Shown here: positions 36,780 to 48,096 of the stretch, piece after piece
How positions within the stretch are numbered: the stretch's first letter is position 1
Layout: every line of letters begins with the position of its first letter
DNA from: Pseudomonas asiatica
GTDB lineage: Bacteria; Pseudomonadota; Gammaproteobacteria; Pseudomonadales; Pseudomonadaceae
DNA: 64,000 nt
Assembly (NCBI RefSeq): GCF_040214835.1
Contig: NZ_CP157874.1
Span: forward strand, 996,001-1,060,000
Reading direction: 5' to 3'
Program-made: the position numbers and the translations under genes
The notes under the pieces: model-generated
The model's database searches: none
What the model saw: the letters and a program-made list of their open reading frames with translations, nothing else
What the model was told of the DNA's origin: nothing

Positions 36780-39700
36780 ATGGCCATGGGACGTCTGACC
36801 CGCGTTCTTGTCGCCTTGACCCGCTGGGGGCTGGGCGTTTGCGCCCTGCTGGCGGTACTGGTGGCGCTGTATGTCAGCCTCGGCCGCGAACTGGTGCCGT
36901 TGGTGGCCGAGTACCGCGCCGATGTGGAAAGCAAGGCCGAACAGGCTTTGGGCCTGCCCGTGCACGTCGGTGCCCTGGAAGGCCGCTGGAGCGGCCTGGC
37001 ACCGGTGCTGCGGGTGCGCGACCTGCAACTGGGCGAGGGGGCCACGGCCCTGCGCCTGGACGACGTCAAGGTGGTACCCGATGTCTGGGCCAGCCTCACC
37101 GCCCGCGAGGTACGCCTGGCACGCATTCAGTTGGGCGGCCTGCAACTGATCCTGCGCGAGAACGAGCAGGGCGCCTGGAGCCTCGAAGGCCTGCCGAAGA
37201 AGGACGATACGCCGCTCGACCCCGCCGAGTTGTTGCAGCGCCTGCGCCAGTTGGGCCGCATCGATGTGTTCGACAGCCAGGTCACCCTGCACCCCTGGCA
37301 GCGCGACCCGTTGACCCTGACTTATGTGAGCGTCGGCCTGCAGGCCGGGGCTTCGCGCCATGCCCTGGACCTGCGCGCGACCCTGCCCGATGGCCAGCCC
37401 CTGTCGCTGAACCTGCGCAGTCGTGCCTCGGCCAACGCCTGGCGCGACGGCCAGGTCGAAGCCTACCTGAGCCTGCCACAGAGTGACTGGGCGCGTTGGC
37501 TGCCACCACGCCTGCTGGGTCAGTGGCATGCCGACGCGCTGCGGGCGGGCGGCGAGTTCTGGGTCGACTGGCGCAAGGGGCAGTTGCAGCAGGCCGTCGT
37601 ACGCCTCAATGCACCGGAGTTGCAGGGCGCCTATGCCGGGCGCAAGGCGGCCAAGCTGAACAACCTGGCCCTGGGCGCCTGGTTCCAGCGCCGGGAGCAA
37701 GGCTTCGATGTGGTGGTCGACTCCCTGGCCATGGATGTCGGCAAGACCCGCTGGGAGTCGCACCTGCAATTGCAGCAGCGTCCAGGCGAGGACGCTGCCG
37801 CGGAAAGCTGGCAAGTGCAGGCCGACCGCCTCGACCTCACACCGTTGACCCCGCTGATCGATGCCCTGGCGCCGCTGCCGGACAAGGTCATGGCCGTGGT
37901 CGATGGCCTGAAGGTGACCGGCGCGCTGCGCAATGTGCGCCTGGAGGCCCGGCCCAAGGCCGAGGGTGACCAGCGCCTGCAGTTCGAAGCCAACCTGGAG
38001 AAGGTCGGTTTCGATGCCTATCACAATGCTCCTGCAGCCGGTAACGTCAGCGGCAGCATCAGCGGTGACCTTGGCCATGGCGAACTGCGCCTTGATACCG
38101 ATGCGTTCATGCTGCATCTGTACCCGATCTTCGCCAAACCCTGGCACTACCAGAAGGCCAATGCGCGCCTGACCTGGGCCTTGGACAAGGAAGGTTTCAC
38201 CCTGGTCGCGCCTTACCTCAAGGTGCTCGGCGAGGAGGGCAAGATCGCCGGTGACTTCCTCATTCGCCTGTTGTTCGAAGAGGGCCGCGAGGACTACATG
38301 GACCTGCGCGTCGGCCTGACCGAAGGCGATGGCCGCTACACCGCCAAGTACCTGCCCGAGGTGCTCAGCCCCGCCCTCGACGAATGGCTGCGCAGTGCGA
38401 TCGTCAAAGGCACGGTGGACGAAGGCTACTTCCAGTACCAGGGCTCGCTGAACCATGGCGTCGCGCCGGAAGCCCGCAGCATCAGTCTGTTCTTCAAGGT
38501 GCGTGATGCGGCCCTGGACTTCCAGCCGGGCTGGCCGCAGGTGCAGCACGTTGATGGCGATGTGTTCATCGAGGACAGCGGTGTGCGCATCAAGGCCCAG
38601 CGTGGCGTACTGCTCGACACCGAGGTCAGTGATGTGAGCGTCGATATCCCGCATGTCGACCAGGGCCAGCAAAGCCACCTGTACCTCGATGGCGACTTCG
38701 ACGGCAGCCTGGGCGATGGCCTGAAGATCCTCAAGGAAGCGCCAATCGGCACTGGCGAGATCTTCGCTGGCTGGGAGGGCGAGGGGCCGCTCAAGGGCAA
38801 GGTCAAGCTCGACATTCCGCTGGCCCACGGGCAGCGGCCGAAAGTGCAGGTGGACTTTGCCACCGACGATGCGCGGCTGAAGGTCGCGCCGCCGAGCCTT
38901 GATTTGAGCCGCCTGAAGGGTGACTTCAGTTTTGATTTGGACAAGGGCCTGAGCGGCAAGGGCATCAGCCTGCAGGCCTTCGGCAAGCCGGTGACGGCGC
39001 AAATCACCGCCGAAGGCCAGCCCGGGCAGATGCAGACACGCGTCAACGCCAGCGGCCAGGTGTCGCTCAAGGCACTGACCGACTGGCTGCAGTTCAACCA
39101 GGCCTTGCCGGCTTCCGGCGACCTGCCGTACCAGTTGCAGGTCAGCCTGGGTAGCCGGGACAACCGCCTGAGCATCAATTCCAGCCTCAAGGGCCTGGCC
39201 ATCGACCTGCCAGCACCCTTTGGCAAGGCAGCGTCCGATACCCGTGACACCCGTTTCAGCATGACCCTGCAGGGGCCGGAGCGGCGCTTCGATGTCGCCT
39301 ACACCGACCTTGCCCGCTTTGCCTACGCCGCGCCGGCCGAGAAGCTGGGGCAGGGCCGTGGCGAGTTGCTGCTGGGCGCCGGGGACGCCCAGGTACCTGC
39401 CGGCCAGGGCCTGCGAGTGCGCGGGCACCTGGAGGCGCTGGACCTGGGGCCTTGGCAGGAACAGGCGGCGCGCCTGGCCGGTAACGACCCGGGTGGTAGC
39501 GCGCGGCAGAACCTGCAAGGCGTCGACCTGAGCATCGGCCAGCTGAAAGCCTTTGGCCTGGACCTGAACCAGGCCGTGGTGCGCCTGGCCCGTGGTGGCC
39601 CCGCCTGGGATTTGCGCCTCGACAGCAAGGAAGTCATCGGCAACGCCCGGCTGCCGGATGCCAAGGGCGCGCCCATGGTCGTGCGCATGCAGACCTTGCG

Positions 39701-40613
39701 CCTGCCCGCCGCCAGCGCTGCTGAAAAGCAGGCCGAGGCACAGGCCGAGGAGGGCCCGGACCCGCTGGCCTCGTTCGACCCGCGCAAGGTGCCGGCGCTG
39801 GACCTGAGCATCGACAAGCTCTATCGCGGTGACGACCTGTTCGGCAGTGCGTCGCTCAAGCTGCGGCCGACCGCGCGTGGCGTGACCGCCAGCGACATCG
39901 ACCTCGACTTCAAAGGCCTGCGTATCGATGGTGGCGGCGGCTGGGAAGGCGAACCGGGCGGCACCAGCAGCTGGTACAAAGGGCGCCTGGACGGCAAGAA
40001 CCTGGCGGATGTGCTCAAGGCCTGGGGCTTTGCCCCGACCGTGACCAGCCGCGACTTCCGCCTGGATGTGGATGGCCGCTGGCCGGGTTCGCCGGCCTCG
40101 GTGAGCCTCAAGCGCTTCTCTGGCAGCATGGACGCAGCGCTGCGCACCGGACAGTTCGTCGAGGTCGAAGGCAGTGCCCAGGCGCTGCGGGTGTTCGGCC
40201 TGTTGAACTTCAACTCCATCGGCCGGCGCTTGCGCCTGGACTTCTCCGACCTGTTCGACAAGGGCCTGGCCTACGACCGGGTCAAAGGCTTGCTGGTGGC
40301 CAGTAACGGTGTCTATGTGACCCGCGAGCCAATCGCCGTGACTGGCCCGTCGAGCAACTTCGAGCTGGACGGTACCCTGGACCTGGTACGCGACCGGGTC
40401 GATGCCAACCTGCAGGTGAGCCTGCCAGTGACCAACAACCTGCCGCTGGCGGCCTTGATTGTCGGCGCGCCGGCCGTGGGCGGGGCGCTGTTCCTGGTCG
40501 ACCGGCTGATCGGCGACCGCGTGTCGCGCTTTGCCAGCGTGCACTACCGTGTCGAAGGTCCGGTGAAAGAGCCTAGAATCACATTTGTGAAACCTTTCGA
40601 GAAATCCCGCTAG
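36780..40613 (+). CDS. yhdP: YhdP-family AsmA-like bridge protein
   Basis: Very large (1277-residue) envelope protein with an N-terminal membrane helix (residues about 9-31) and a long periplasmic beta-rich body. The N-terminal DUF3971-type region and the C-terminal AsmA-like region (FNSIGRRLRLDFSDLFDKGL, then NNLPLAALIVGAPAVGG) are recognisable. In enteric bacteria YhdP is one of three partly redundant proteins for phospholipid transport to the outer membrane. The start has two nearby ATGs (36780, 36786) after GGAGGG. It sits between rng and the nitrilase gene, as in related genomes. Confidence 0.95.
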   Translation: MAMGRLTRVLVALTRWGLGVCALLAVLVALYVSLGRELVPLVAEYRADVESKAEQALGLPVHVGALEGRWSGLAPVLRVRDLQLGEGATALRLDDVKVVPDVWASLTAREVRLARIQLGGLQLILRENEQGAWSLEGLPKKDDTPLDPAELLQRLRQLGRIDVFDSQVTLHPWQRDPLTLTYVSVGLQAGASRHALDLRATLPDGQPLSLNLRSRASANAWRDGQVEAYLSLPQSDWARWLPPRLLGQWHADALRAGGEFWVDWRKGQLQQAVVRLNAPELQGAYAGRKAAKLNNLALGAWFQRREQGFDVVVDSLAMDVGKTRWESHLQLQQRPGEDAAAESWQVQADRLDLTPLTPLIDALAPLPDKVMAVVDGLKVTGALRNVRLEARPKAEGDQRLQFEANLEKVGFDAYHNAPAAGNVSGSISGDLGHGELRLDTDAFMLHLYPIFAKPWHYQKANARLTWALDKEGFTLVAPYLKVLGEEGKIAGDFLIRLLFEEGREDYMDLRVGLTEGDGRYTAKYLPEVLSPALDEWLRSAIVKGTVDEGYFQYQGSLNHGVAPEARSISLFFKVRDAALDFQPGWPQVQHVDGDVFIEDSGVRIKAQRGVLLDTEVSDVSVDIPHVDQGQQSHLYLDGDFDGSLGDGLKILKEAPIGTGEIFAGWEGEGPLKGKVKLDIPLAHGQRPKVQVDFATDDARLKVAPPSLDLSRLKGDFSFDLDKGLSGKGISLQAFGKPVTAQITAEGQPGQMQTRVNASGQVSLKALTDWLQFNQALPASGDLPYQLQVSLGSRDNRLSINSSLKGLAIDLPAPFGKAASDTRDTRFSMTLQGPERRFDVAYTDLARFAYAAPAEKLGQGRGELLLGAGDAQVPAGQGLRVRGHLEALDLGPWQEQAARLAGNDPGGSARQNLQGVDLSIGQLKAFGLDLNQAVVRLARGGPAWDLRLDSKEVIGNARLPDAKGAPMVVRMQTLRLPAASAAEKQAEAQAEEGPDPLASFDPRKVPALDLSIDKLYRGDDLFGSASLKLRPTARGVTASDIDLDFKGLRIDGGGGWEGEPGGTSSWYKGRLDGKNLADVLKAWGFAPTVTSRDFRLDVDGRWPGSPASVSLKRFSGSMDAALRTGQFVEVEGSAQALRVFGLLNFNSIGRRLRLDFSDLFDKGLAYDRVKGLLVASNGVYVTREPIAVTGPSSNFELDGTLDLVRDRVDANLQVSLPVTNNLPLAALIVGAPAVGGALFLVDRLIGDRVSRFASVHYRVEGPVKEPRITFVKPFEKSR

Positions 40614-40621
40614 GAGTGCCC

Positions 40622-41473
40622 ATGAAGGCAGCTGTAATCCAGATGGTCAGCCAGGACGATGTGCTGGCCAACCTGCAGCGCGCCGGTGCCCTGCTGGAGC
40701 AGGCCGCCTTTGGCGGTGCACAACTGGCCGTGCTGCCAGAAAACTTCGCCGCCATGGGCCGCAAGGATGCCGCTGCCATCGGCCGCGCCGAAGCGTTGGG
40801 CGAAGGGCCGGTCCTGCCATGGTTGAAACGTACCGCCCGCGACCTCAAGTTATGGATTGTCGCCGGTACCTTGCCATTGCCACCGGTCGGCCAGCCTGAA
40901 GCCAAGGCGCATGCCTGCTCGCTGTTGATCGACGAACACGGTGAGGTAGCGGCACGCTATGACAAGCTGCACCTGTTCGATGTGGACGTTGCCGACAACC
41001 GTGGCCGTTACCGCGAGTCTGACGACTATGCTCACGGCGCTCAGGTAGTGGTGGCTGATACGCCGGTGGGGCGGCTGGGGCTGAGCGTGTGCTACGACCT
41101 GCGCTTCCCCGAACTGTACAGCGCACTGCGCGCCGCTGGTGCGGAACTGATCACTGCGCCGGCCGCCTTCACTGCGGTAACGGGCGCGGCGCACTGGGAA
41201 GTGCTGGTGCGCGCCCGGGCCATCGAGACCCAGTGCTACCTGCTGGCTGCGGCGCAGGGCGGCACTCACCCGGGGCCACGGGAAACCCATGGCCATGCGG
41301 CGATCGTCGACCCCTGGGGGCGCATCGTCGCGGAACAGGCGCAAGGTGAAGCGGTACTGCTCGCCGAGCGCGACATTGACGAACAAGCGTCCATCCGGGC
41401 GCGCATGCCGGTGGTATCGCACCGGCGCTTTTTCTCGCAGGGCGCGTTGCGGCCTGCGCACACCTCGGAGTGA
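40622..41473 (+). CDS. Carbon-nitrogen hydrolase (Nit/YbeM-like, probable deaminated-glutathione amidase)
   Basis: 283-residue member of the nitrilase superfamily. The catalytic triad residues are visible: Glu in [12 protein letters not shown], Lys in [11 protein letters not shown] and Cys in [15 protein letters not shown]. The LHLFDVDV segment points to the Nit1/NIT family that removes deaminated glutathione. AGGAG precedes the ATG at 40622 by five bases; a GTG six bases earlier is discarded. It lies nine bases after yhdP and three bases before tldD, so the three are one transcript. Confidence 0.93.
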   Translation: MKAAVIQMVSQDDVLANLQRAGALLEQAAFGGAQLAVLPENFAAMGRKDAAAIGRAEALGEGPVLPWLKRTARDLKLWIVAGTLPLPPVGQPEAKAHACSLLIDEHGEVAARYDKLHLFDVDVADNRGRYRESDDYAHGAQVVVADTPVGRLGLSVCYDLRFPELYSALRAAGAELITAPAAFTAVTGAAHWEVLVRARAIETQCYLLAAAQGGTHPGPRETHGHAAIVDPWGRIVAEQAQGEAVLLAERDIDEQASIRARMPVVSHRRFFSQGALRPAHTSE

Positions 41474-41475
41474 CT

Positions 41476-42915
41476 ATGAGCCAGATGTTATCCACCGTCA
41501 GCGAGCAGCTCCTGGCCCCAGGCGGCTTGACCCTGGACAGCCTGCAGAGCGTGCTGGGTGAGTTGGCCGGCCCCGGCATCGATGCCGCCGACCTGTATTT
41601 CCAGGGCCAGATCTCGGAAACCTGGGCGCTGGAAGACGGCATCGTCAAAGAGGGCAGTTTCAACCTCGACCAGGGCGTGGGCGTGCGTGCCCAGTCGGGT
41701 GAAAAGACCGGCTTTGCCTACAGCAACGCAATCAACCTCGAAGCGCTGACCTCGGCCGCCCGTGCCGCCCGTTCGATCTCCCGTGCCGGGCAGAACGGTA
41801 AGGTGCAGGCCTTCCGCAGCCAGGACGTGACTGCCCTTTATCCGGCGGACAACCCGCTGGATGTGCTCAGCCGTGCTGAAAAGGTCGACCTGCTCAAGCG
41901 TGTCGACGCCGCCACCCGTGCCCTGGACCCGCGTATCCAGCAGGTCAGTGTGAGCATGGCCGGGGTCTGGGAGCGCATCCTGATCGCTGCGGCCGATGGC
42001 AGCCTGGCCGCCGACGTGCGCCCGCTGGTGCGCTTCAACGTCAGCGTCATCGTCGAGCAGAATGGCCGCCGCGAGCGTGGCGGGCAGGGCGGTGGCGGGC
42101 GTACCGACTACCGCTTCTTCACCGAAGAGCGGGTCATGGGCTATGCCCGCGAAGCGCTGCGCCAGGCCCTGGTGAACCTGGAGGCGATCCCGGCACCGGC
42201 TGGTACCCTGCCGGTGGTGCTGGGCTCGGGCTGGTCGGGCGTGCTGCTGCACGAGGCTGTCGGCCATGGCCTGGAAGGTGACTTCAACCGCAAGGGCAGT
42301 TCGGCGTTCAGCGGCCGCATTGGCGAGAAAGTGGCATCGAGCCTGTGCACCATCGTCGACGACGGCACCCTCGAAGGCCGCCGTGGCTCGCTGAGCGTGG
42401 ATGACGAAGGCACCCCGACCGAGTGCACCACGCTGATCGAGAACGGTGTGCTCAAGGGCTACATGCAGGACAAGCTGAACGCGCGCCTGATGGGCATGGC
42501 GGTGACCGGCAACGGCCGCCGCGAATCCTACGCGCACCTGCCGATGCCGCGCATGACCAACACCTACATGCGTGCCGGCGAAAGCGACCCGCAGGAAATC
42601 ATCGCTTCGGTGAAGAAGGGCATCTACTGCGCCAACCTCGGCGGTGGCCAGGTGGACATCACCAGCGGCAAGTTCGTGTTCTCGACCAGTGAGGCCTACC
42701 TGATCGAAGACGGCAAGATTACCGCGCCGGTGAAGGGGGCGACCCTGATCGGCAATGGCCCGGAGGCGATGAGCCGGGTGTCGATGGTCGGTAACGACCT
42801 GGCGCTGGACAGCGGGGTAGGGACTTGCGGCAAGGACGGGCAGTCGGTGCCGGTGGGGGTCGGGCAGCCGACCTTGAAGCTGGATGCGATTACCGTGGGC
42901 GGTACCGGGGCGTGA
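41476..42915 (+). CDS. tldD: Metalloprotease subunit TldD
   Basis: 479-residue zinc protease subunit that works with PmbA/TldE in degrading unfolded peptides and maturing modified peptides. The metal-binding [11 protein letters not shown] lies near residue 258, and the C-terminal [17 protein letters not shown] is typical. The ATG at 41476 (GGAG five bases upstream) is preferred over a GTG at 41470. Its partner pmbA lies 770 bases downstream past the oppositely oriented darP. Confidence 0.97.
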   Translation: MSQMLSTVSEQLLAPGGLTLDSLQSVLGELAGPGIDAADLYFQGQISETWALEDGIVKEGSFNLDQGVGVRAQSGEKTGFAYSNAINLEALTSAARAARSISRAGQNGKVQAFRSQDVTALYPADNPLDVLSRAEKVDLLKRVDAATRALDPRIQQVSVSMAGVWERILIAAADGSLAADVRPLVRFNVSVIVEQNGRRERGGQGGGGRTDYRFFTEERVMGYAREALRQALVNLEAIPAPAGTLPVVLGSGWSGVLLHEAVGHGLEGDFNRKGSSAFSGRIGEKVASSLCTIVDDGTLEGRRGSLSVDDEGTPTECTTLIENGVLKGYMQDKLNARLMGMAVTGNGRRESYAHLPMPRMTNTYMRAGESDPQEIIASVKKGIYCANLGGGQVDITSGKFVFSTSEAYLIEDGKITAPVKGATLIGNGPEAMSRVSMVGNDLALDSGVGTCGKDGQSVPVGVGQPTLKLDAITVGGTGA

Positions 42916-42923
42916 TGGCCATC

Positions 42924-43049
42924 TGGGACCGCTTTGCGGTCCTTTCGCGACGCAAGGCCGCTCCCACAGGGATTGCGCCATGCAGAAATGGCTGCGCACT
43001 TACTGTGGGAGCGGCCTTGTGTCGCGATTGGGCCGCAAAGCGGCCCCAG
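42924..43049. repeat. REP pair (CGACACAAGG type) between tldD and darP
   Basis: Inverted cores CGACGCAAGGCCGCTCCCAC and GTGGGAGCGGCCTTGTGTCG, with outer arms GGGACCGCTTTGCGGTCC and GGCCGCAAAGCGGCC. It lies between convergent genes and could serve as a two-way terminator (inference). Confidence 0.9.
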
Positions 43050-43054
43050 AGTGA

Positions 43055-43576
43055 TCAGCGCAAGCCGCGCTGCAGCTCGTCGAGGTCGCGGATGTACTTG
43101 AACACCTTGCGCGCGGCGGCAGGCGGTTTGTTCCGCGCCTTCTCGTGCTGGGCATGGCGTACCAGCGAGCGCAGTTGCTGGCGGTCGGTGTCGGGGTATT
43201 CGCTGACGAAGCGCTCAAGGTCTTCGTCGTTACCGTCGATCAACCGGTCGCGCCAGCGCTCCAGGCCGTGGAAGCGCTCGTTGTACTGGCGGGTCGAGCT
43301 GTCCATCTGTTCGAGCAAGGCGTGGATGGCATCCAGGTCCTGCACGCGCATCAGCTTGCCGACAAACGACATGTGGCGTTTGCGGGCACCGTGAGCGGTG
43401 TGCTTGCTGGCTTCGGCCAGGGCCTTGCGCAGCTCGTCGGTCAACGGCAGGCGAGCCAGGGTATCGGCCTTGAGCGTGGTAAGGCGCTCGCCGAGTTCGA
43501 CCAGCGCATGCAGCTCGCGCTTGATCTGGGTTTTGCTTTTTTCGCCGTCGAAGGCGTCGTCGTTTGAATCAACCAT
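43055..43576 (-). CDS. darP: Ribosome maturation factor DarP (YjgA, DUF615)
   Basis: 173-residue highly charged helical protein that binds late 50S assembly intermediates near the peptidyl-transferase centre. The family segments [35 protein letters not shown] and [20 protein letters not shown] are present. It is encoded opposite to tldD and pmbA, a common arrangement in pseudomonads. Confidence 0.95.
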   Translation of the reverse strand: MVDSNDDAFDGEKSKTQIKRELHALVELGERLTTLKADTLARLPLTDELRKALAEASKHTAHGARKRHMSFVGKLMRVQDLDAIHALLEQMDSSTRQYNERFHGLERWRDRLIDGNDEDLERFVSEYPDTDRQQLRSLVRHAQHEKARNKPPAAARKVFKYIRDLDELQRGLR

Positions 43577-43684
43577 GGTGGCAGTCCGCTAGAAATCGCC
43601 GCCATGATAACCAGTCGGGGGCCGCTTGTCCGGCCCGGTCGTAGAATGACCCTCGCCGAACGCAGAATTTGAGTGGAGAGAACC

Positions 43685-45031
43685 ATGAGTGCAGTCCAGA
43701 GCGTAGGTCCGAAGGACCTGCCAGCATTGCAGGAGCAGGTCGAGGCGATCATCGCCGAAGCGCGCCGCCAGGGGGCCAGTGCCTGCGAAGTGGCGGTGTC
43801 GCTGGAGCAGGGCCTGTCCACCACGGTACGCCAGCGAGAGGTCGAAACGGTCGAGTTCAACCGCGACCAGGGCTTTGGCATCACCCTCTATGTGGGCCAG
43901 CGCAAAGGCTCGGCCAGCACCTCGGCCAGTGGCCCGGAAGCGATCCGCGAAACCGTCGCCGCCGCCTTGGCGATTGCCAAGCATACCTCCGAAGACGAAT
44001 GTTCCGGCTTGGCCGACGCAGCGTTGATGGCCCGCGAGATCCCGGACCTGGACCTGTACCACGACTGGAACCTCGAGCCGGAGAAGGCCATCGAGATGGC
44101 CCTGGCCTGCGAGGCGGCGGCGTTCGACGCCGACCCGCGTATCCTCAATGCCGACGGCACCACCCTCAATACCCACCAGGGCTGCCGCGTGTATGGCAAC
44201 AGCCATGGTTTCATCGGTGGCTACGCCTCGACCCGGCACAGCCTGAGCTGCGTGATGATCGCCGAAGGCGACGGCCAGATGCAGCGCGACTACTGGTACG
44301 ACGTGAACCGCCAGGGCAACCTGCTGGCAGACCCGCGTAGCATCGGCGTGCGCGCTGCCCAGCGTGCTGCCAGCCGCCTGGGTGCGCGACCGGTGCCGAC
44401 CTGCGAGGTGCCGGTGCTGTTCTCGGCCGAGCTGGCCGGTGGCCTGTTCGGCAGCTTCCTGTCGGCCATCTCCGGCGGCAACCTGTACCGCAAGTCGTCG
44501 TTCCTGGAGGGGACCATCGGCCAGCGCCTGTTCCCTACCTGGCTGACCCTCGACGAGCGCCCGCACATTCCGCGGGCACTGGGCAGTGCCGCATTCGACG
44601 GCGATGGCCTGGCTACCTATGCCAAGCCGTTCGTCGACAAGGGTGAGCTGGTGTCGTACTTGCTGGGTACCTATTCCGGGCGCAAGCTGGGTTTGCCAAG
44701 CACGGCCAATGCCGGCGGCGTGCACAACCTGTTCGTCAGCCATGGTGTCGAAGACCAGGCGGCGCTGATCCGGCGCATGGGCCGCGGGCTGCTGGTGACC
44801 GAGTTGATGGGGCATGGCCTGAACATGGTGACGGGGGATTATTCCCGTGGCGCGGCAGGGTTCTGGGTCGAGAATGGCGAGATTCAGCACGCGGTGCAGG
44901 AAGTGACCATTGCCGGGAACATGAAAGACATGTTCCAGCAGATTGTCGCGATTGGCAGCGATCTTGAGACCCGCAGCAACATTCACACCGGCTCGGTGCT
45001 GATCGAGCGGATGACTGTGGCGGGTAGCTGA
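43685..45031 (+). CDS. pmbA: Metalloprotease subunit PmbA (TldE)
   Basis: 448-residue partner of TldD. It shares the TldD fold but lacks the HExxxH motif, as expected. The ATG at 43685 follows GGAG by six bases; a GTG at 43673 is less likely. Typical stretches are QREVETVEFNRDQGFGITLY near residue 45 and GMGRGLLVTELMGHGLNMV, where the C-terminal conserved motif sits. It ends in front of a REP pair and a terminator. Confidence 0.97.
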   Translation: MSAVQSVGPKDLPALQEQVEAIIAEARRQGASACEVAVSLEQGLSTTVRQREVETVEFNRDQGFGITLYVGQRKGSASTSASGPEAIRETVAAALAIAKHTSEDECSGLADAALMAREIPDLDLYHDWNLEPEKAIEMALACEAAAFDADPRILNADGTTLNTHQGCRVYGNSHGFIGGYASTRHSLSCVMIAEGDGQMQRDYWYDVNRQGNLLADPRSIGVRAAQRAASRLGARPVPTCEVPVLFSAELAGGLFGSFLSAISGGNLYRKSSFLEGTIGQRLFPTWLTLDERPHIPRALGSAAFDGDGLATYAKPFVDKGELVSYLLGTYSGRKLGLPSTANAGGVHNLFVSHGVEDQAALIRRMGRGLLVTELMGHGLNMVTGDYSRGAAGFWVENGEIQHAVQEVTIAGNMKDMFQQIVAIGSDLETRSNIHTGSVLIERMTVAGS

Positions 45032-45036
45032 TCCAC

Positions 45037-45150
45037 AGCCTGTACCGGCCTCTTCGCGGGTAAACCCGCTCCCACAGGTGCTGCACCAGACTTAAGCCCT
45101 GTGCGATTCCTGTGGGAGCGGGTTTACCCGCGAAGAGGCCGGTGCAGGCT
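45037..45150. repeat. REP pair (GGGTAAACCC type) after pmbA
   Basis: Inverted copies with unusually long outer arms: CAGCCTGTACCGGCCTCTTC on the left and GAAGAGGCCGGTGCAGGCT on the right, around the usual GGGAGCGGG cores. Together it could form a hairpin of over 40 base pairs. Confidence 0.92.
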
Positions 45151-45176
45151 ATAGAGAATTTTCAATGAAACCGAAG

Positions 45177-45202
45177 ACCCGGCCCCCACGCCGGGTTTTT
45201 TG
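45177..45202 (+). terminator. Rho-independent terminator
   Basis: Seven-base arms ACCCGGC and GCCGGGT around CCCCAC, followed by six T. It ends the pmbA transcript before the Fur-regulated operon. Confidence 0.85.
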
Positions 45203-45218
45203 TTTCATCACCTTTCTC

Positions 45219-45261
45219 TTGAAGTGATTCTGTTTATCACCTAATAATGAATATCATTATC
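45219..45261 (+). promoter_or_regulatory. Promoter with overlapping Fur box
   Basis: AATAATGAATATCATTATC at 45243-45261 matches 16 of 19 positions of the Fur consensus. A -35 TTGAAG (45219-45224) and a -10 TAATAA (45242-45247) with 17-base spacing overlap it, so Fur would block the polymerase when iron is plentiful. It controls fagA-fumC-sodA. Confidence 0.85.
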
Positions 45262-45274
45262 CAGTAACCCGGCG

Positions 45275-45668
45275 ATGATGTTCATGAAACCCGTCCTCCG
45301 CGAACTGCCCTACCTGGAAAACTGGCGCTGGCTCAGCCGACGCATCCGCTGTGCGCTCGAGCCCGACGAGCCGCGCTTGATCGAGCATTACCTGGCTGAA
45401 GGCCGTTACCTGGTGTGCTGCACCGAGACCTCGCCATGGACGGTGGCGCTGACCTCCTTCCGCCTGCTGCTGGATACCGCCTGCGACCGCATGCTGCCCT
45501 GGCATTGGCGCTGCCTGTGCCTGGACCAGGCCTGGCGCCCGCTACTGGACCTGCGCAACCTCGACCGCGAGGCCCAGAACCAGCGCTGGCAGCCCTACGC
45601 CCTGCAGTTGGCCAATTGCCGCCTGCTGCCGTCGATTTCTCCCGATGAACTGATGCAAGGATTTGATG

Positions 45669-45676
<8 letters not shown>
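45275..45676 (+). CDS. fagA: Fur-associated protein FagA
   Basis: 133-residue small protein found at the head of the iron-starvation operon of pseudomonads. Its body (PYLENWRWLSRRIRCALEPD, then EPRLIEHYLAEGRYLVCC) is rich in Trp, Arg and Cys; no catalytic domain is recognised and its function is unknown. Three in-frame ATGs (45275, 45278, 45284) lie close together and none has a clear ribosome site, so the exact start is uncertain. The stop overlaps the fumC start by eight bases. Expression is expected under low iron through the Fur box just upstream. Confidence 0.88.
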
Positions 45677-47045
<1,369 letters not shown>

Positions 47046-47120
47046 CACTGAGTCACGGCCCAAGCGCCAGCGGTGGCCGCATTGGTCATCGCCCAACCCA
47101 TGCCTACGGAATTCACTGAT

Positions 47121-47732
47121 ATGCCCCATACCTTGCCTGCACTGTCTTACGCCTACGCTGCGCTGGAACCGCACATCGACGCGCAGACCATGGAAATCCA
47201 CCACACCAAGCACCACCAGACCTACGTCAATGGCCTCAACGCCGCCATCGAAGGCACCGAGTGGGCTGAGTGGCCGGTGGAAAAACTGCTCGGCGCGGTC
47301 GGGCAACTGCCGGAAAACCTGCGTGGTGCGGTGACCAACCATGGCGGCGGGCACGCCAACCACAGCCTGTTCTGGACCGTGATGTCACCGCAGGGCGGGG
47401 GAGAGCCGCATGGCGCTCTGGCGCAGGCCATCGACGCCCAACTGGGCGGCTTCGATGCCTTCAAGGAGGCCTTCACCAAGGCTGCGCTGACCCGCTTCGG
47501 CAGTGGCTGGGCCTGGCTCAGCGTGACCCCGCAGAAAACCCTGGTAGTGGAAAGCAGCGGCAACCAGGACAGCCCGCTGATGCACGGCAACACGCCAATC
47601 CTCGGCCTGGACGTGTGGGAGCATGCCTACTACCTGAAGTACCAGAACCGTCGTCCGGAATACATCGGTGCTTTCTACAACGTCATTGACTGGGCGGAAG
47701 TGGAGCGCCGCTACCTCGAAACCCTGAAATGA
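47121..47732 (+). CDS. sodA: Manganese superoxide dismutase SodA
   Basis: 203-residue superoxide dismutase. The metal ligands are His27 (MEIHHTKHH), His81 ([11 protein letters not shown]), Asp164 and His168 ([15 protein letters not shown]). The [11 protein letters not shown] segment favours manganese over iron. It lies 75 bases after fumC; in Pseudomonas aeruginosa a further gene (orfX) sits between fumC and sodA, and it is missing here. Its stop overlaps the start of a small membrane-protein frame. Confidence 0.96.
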   Translation: MPHTLPALSYAYAALEPHIDAQTMEIHHTKHHQTYVNGLNAAIEGTEWAEWPVEKLLGAVGQLPENLRGAVTNHGGGHANHSLFWTVMSPQGGGEPHGALAQAIDAQLGGFDAFKEAFTKAALTRFGSGWAWLSVTPQKTLVVESSGNQDSPLMHGNTPILGLDVWEHAYYLKYQNRRPEYIGAFYNVIDWAEVERRYLETLK

Positions 47733-47914
47733 GTCTCCCCGGTATGCGCTCCCAGATGATGTCCGTCAGCCGTGTGCGCCTGTTTCGCCTGTTTCGCCTG
47801 ACGCTTGGGACTTTGCTGTTGCTGGCAGGCACTGCATTGCTATTGGCGCGCGGCTTCGCCTGGTTGGACCTGGCCTGGCCAGCTTGGGGGTGTGCATCGG
47901 TTTGCGCCGGATGA
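47729..47914 (+). CDS. Possible small membrane protein after sodA
   Basis: 61-residue frame whose ATG overlaps the sodA stop (ATGA). It has an Arg-rich N-terminus ([15 protein letters not shown]) followed by one hydrophobic stretch [20 protein letters not shown]; an internal ATG at 47762 gives 50 residues. The overlap and the basic-hydrophobic pattern favour a real gene, but the C-terminus (GCASVCAG) is unremarkable and no family is recognised. If it is not a gene, then 47733-48096 is a 364-base gap with only a REP pair. Confidence 0.45.
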   Translation: MSLPGMRSQMMSVSRVRLFRLFRLTLGTLLLLAGTALLLARGFAWLDLAWPAWGCASVCAG

Positions 47915-47973
47915 TGGGGTGTTCACCGGTTTCGCTGTGGGAGCGGCACATGACTCATTGAATTAGCGGGGAC

Positions 47974-48063
47974 TCTGTGGGAGCGGCTTTAGCCGCGAAC
48001 ACCGGCGTAGCCGGTGCCATGCACCGCGTTGGGTTCTTCGCGGCTAAAGCCGCTCCCACAGGG
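47974..48063. repeat. REP pair (GGCTAAAGCC type), extended copy of 20647-20738
   Basis: Inverted cores CTGTGGGAGCGGCTTTAGCC and GGCTAAAGCCGCTCCCACAG with a spacer ACACCGGCGTAGCCGGTG. Beyond the cores, CATTGAATTAGC on the left and GGGTACGCG plus GCTTGCGA on the right are shared with the reverse strand of the element near 20627-20753. Confidence 0.92.
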
Positions 48064-48096
48064 TACGCGTACCGCTTGCGAATGAGCCAGCGAAAT

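Noticed and set aside
36624..40544. A 1306-codon open frame on the minus strand opposite yhdP
   Set aside because: It is the antisense shadow of the plus-strand yhdP gene in high-GC DNA; the composition is His/Gln/Leu/Arg-heavy and no domain is visible.
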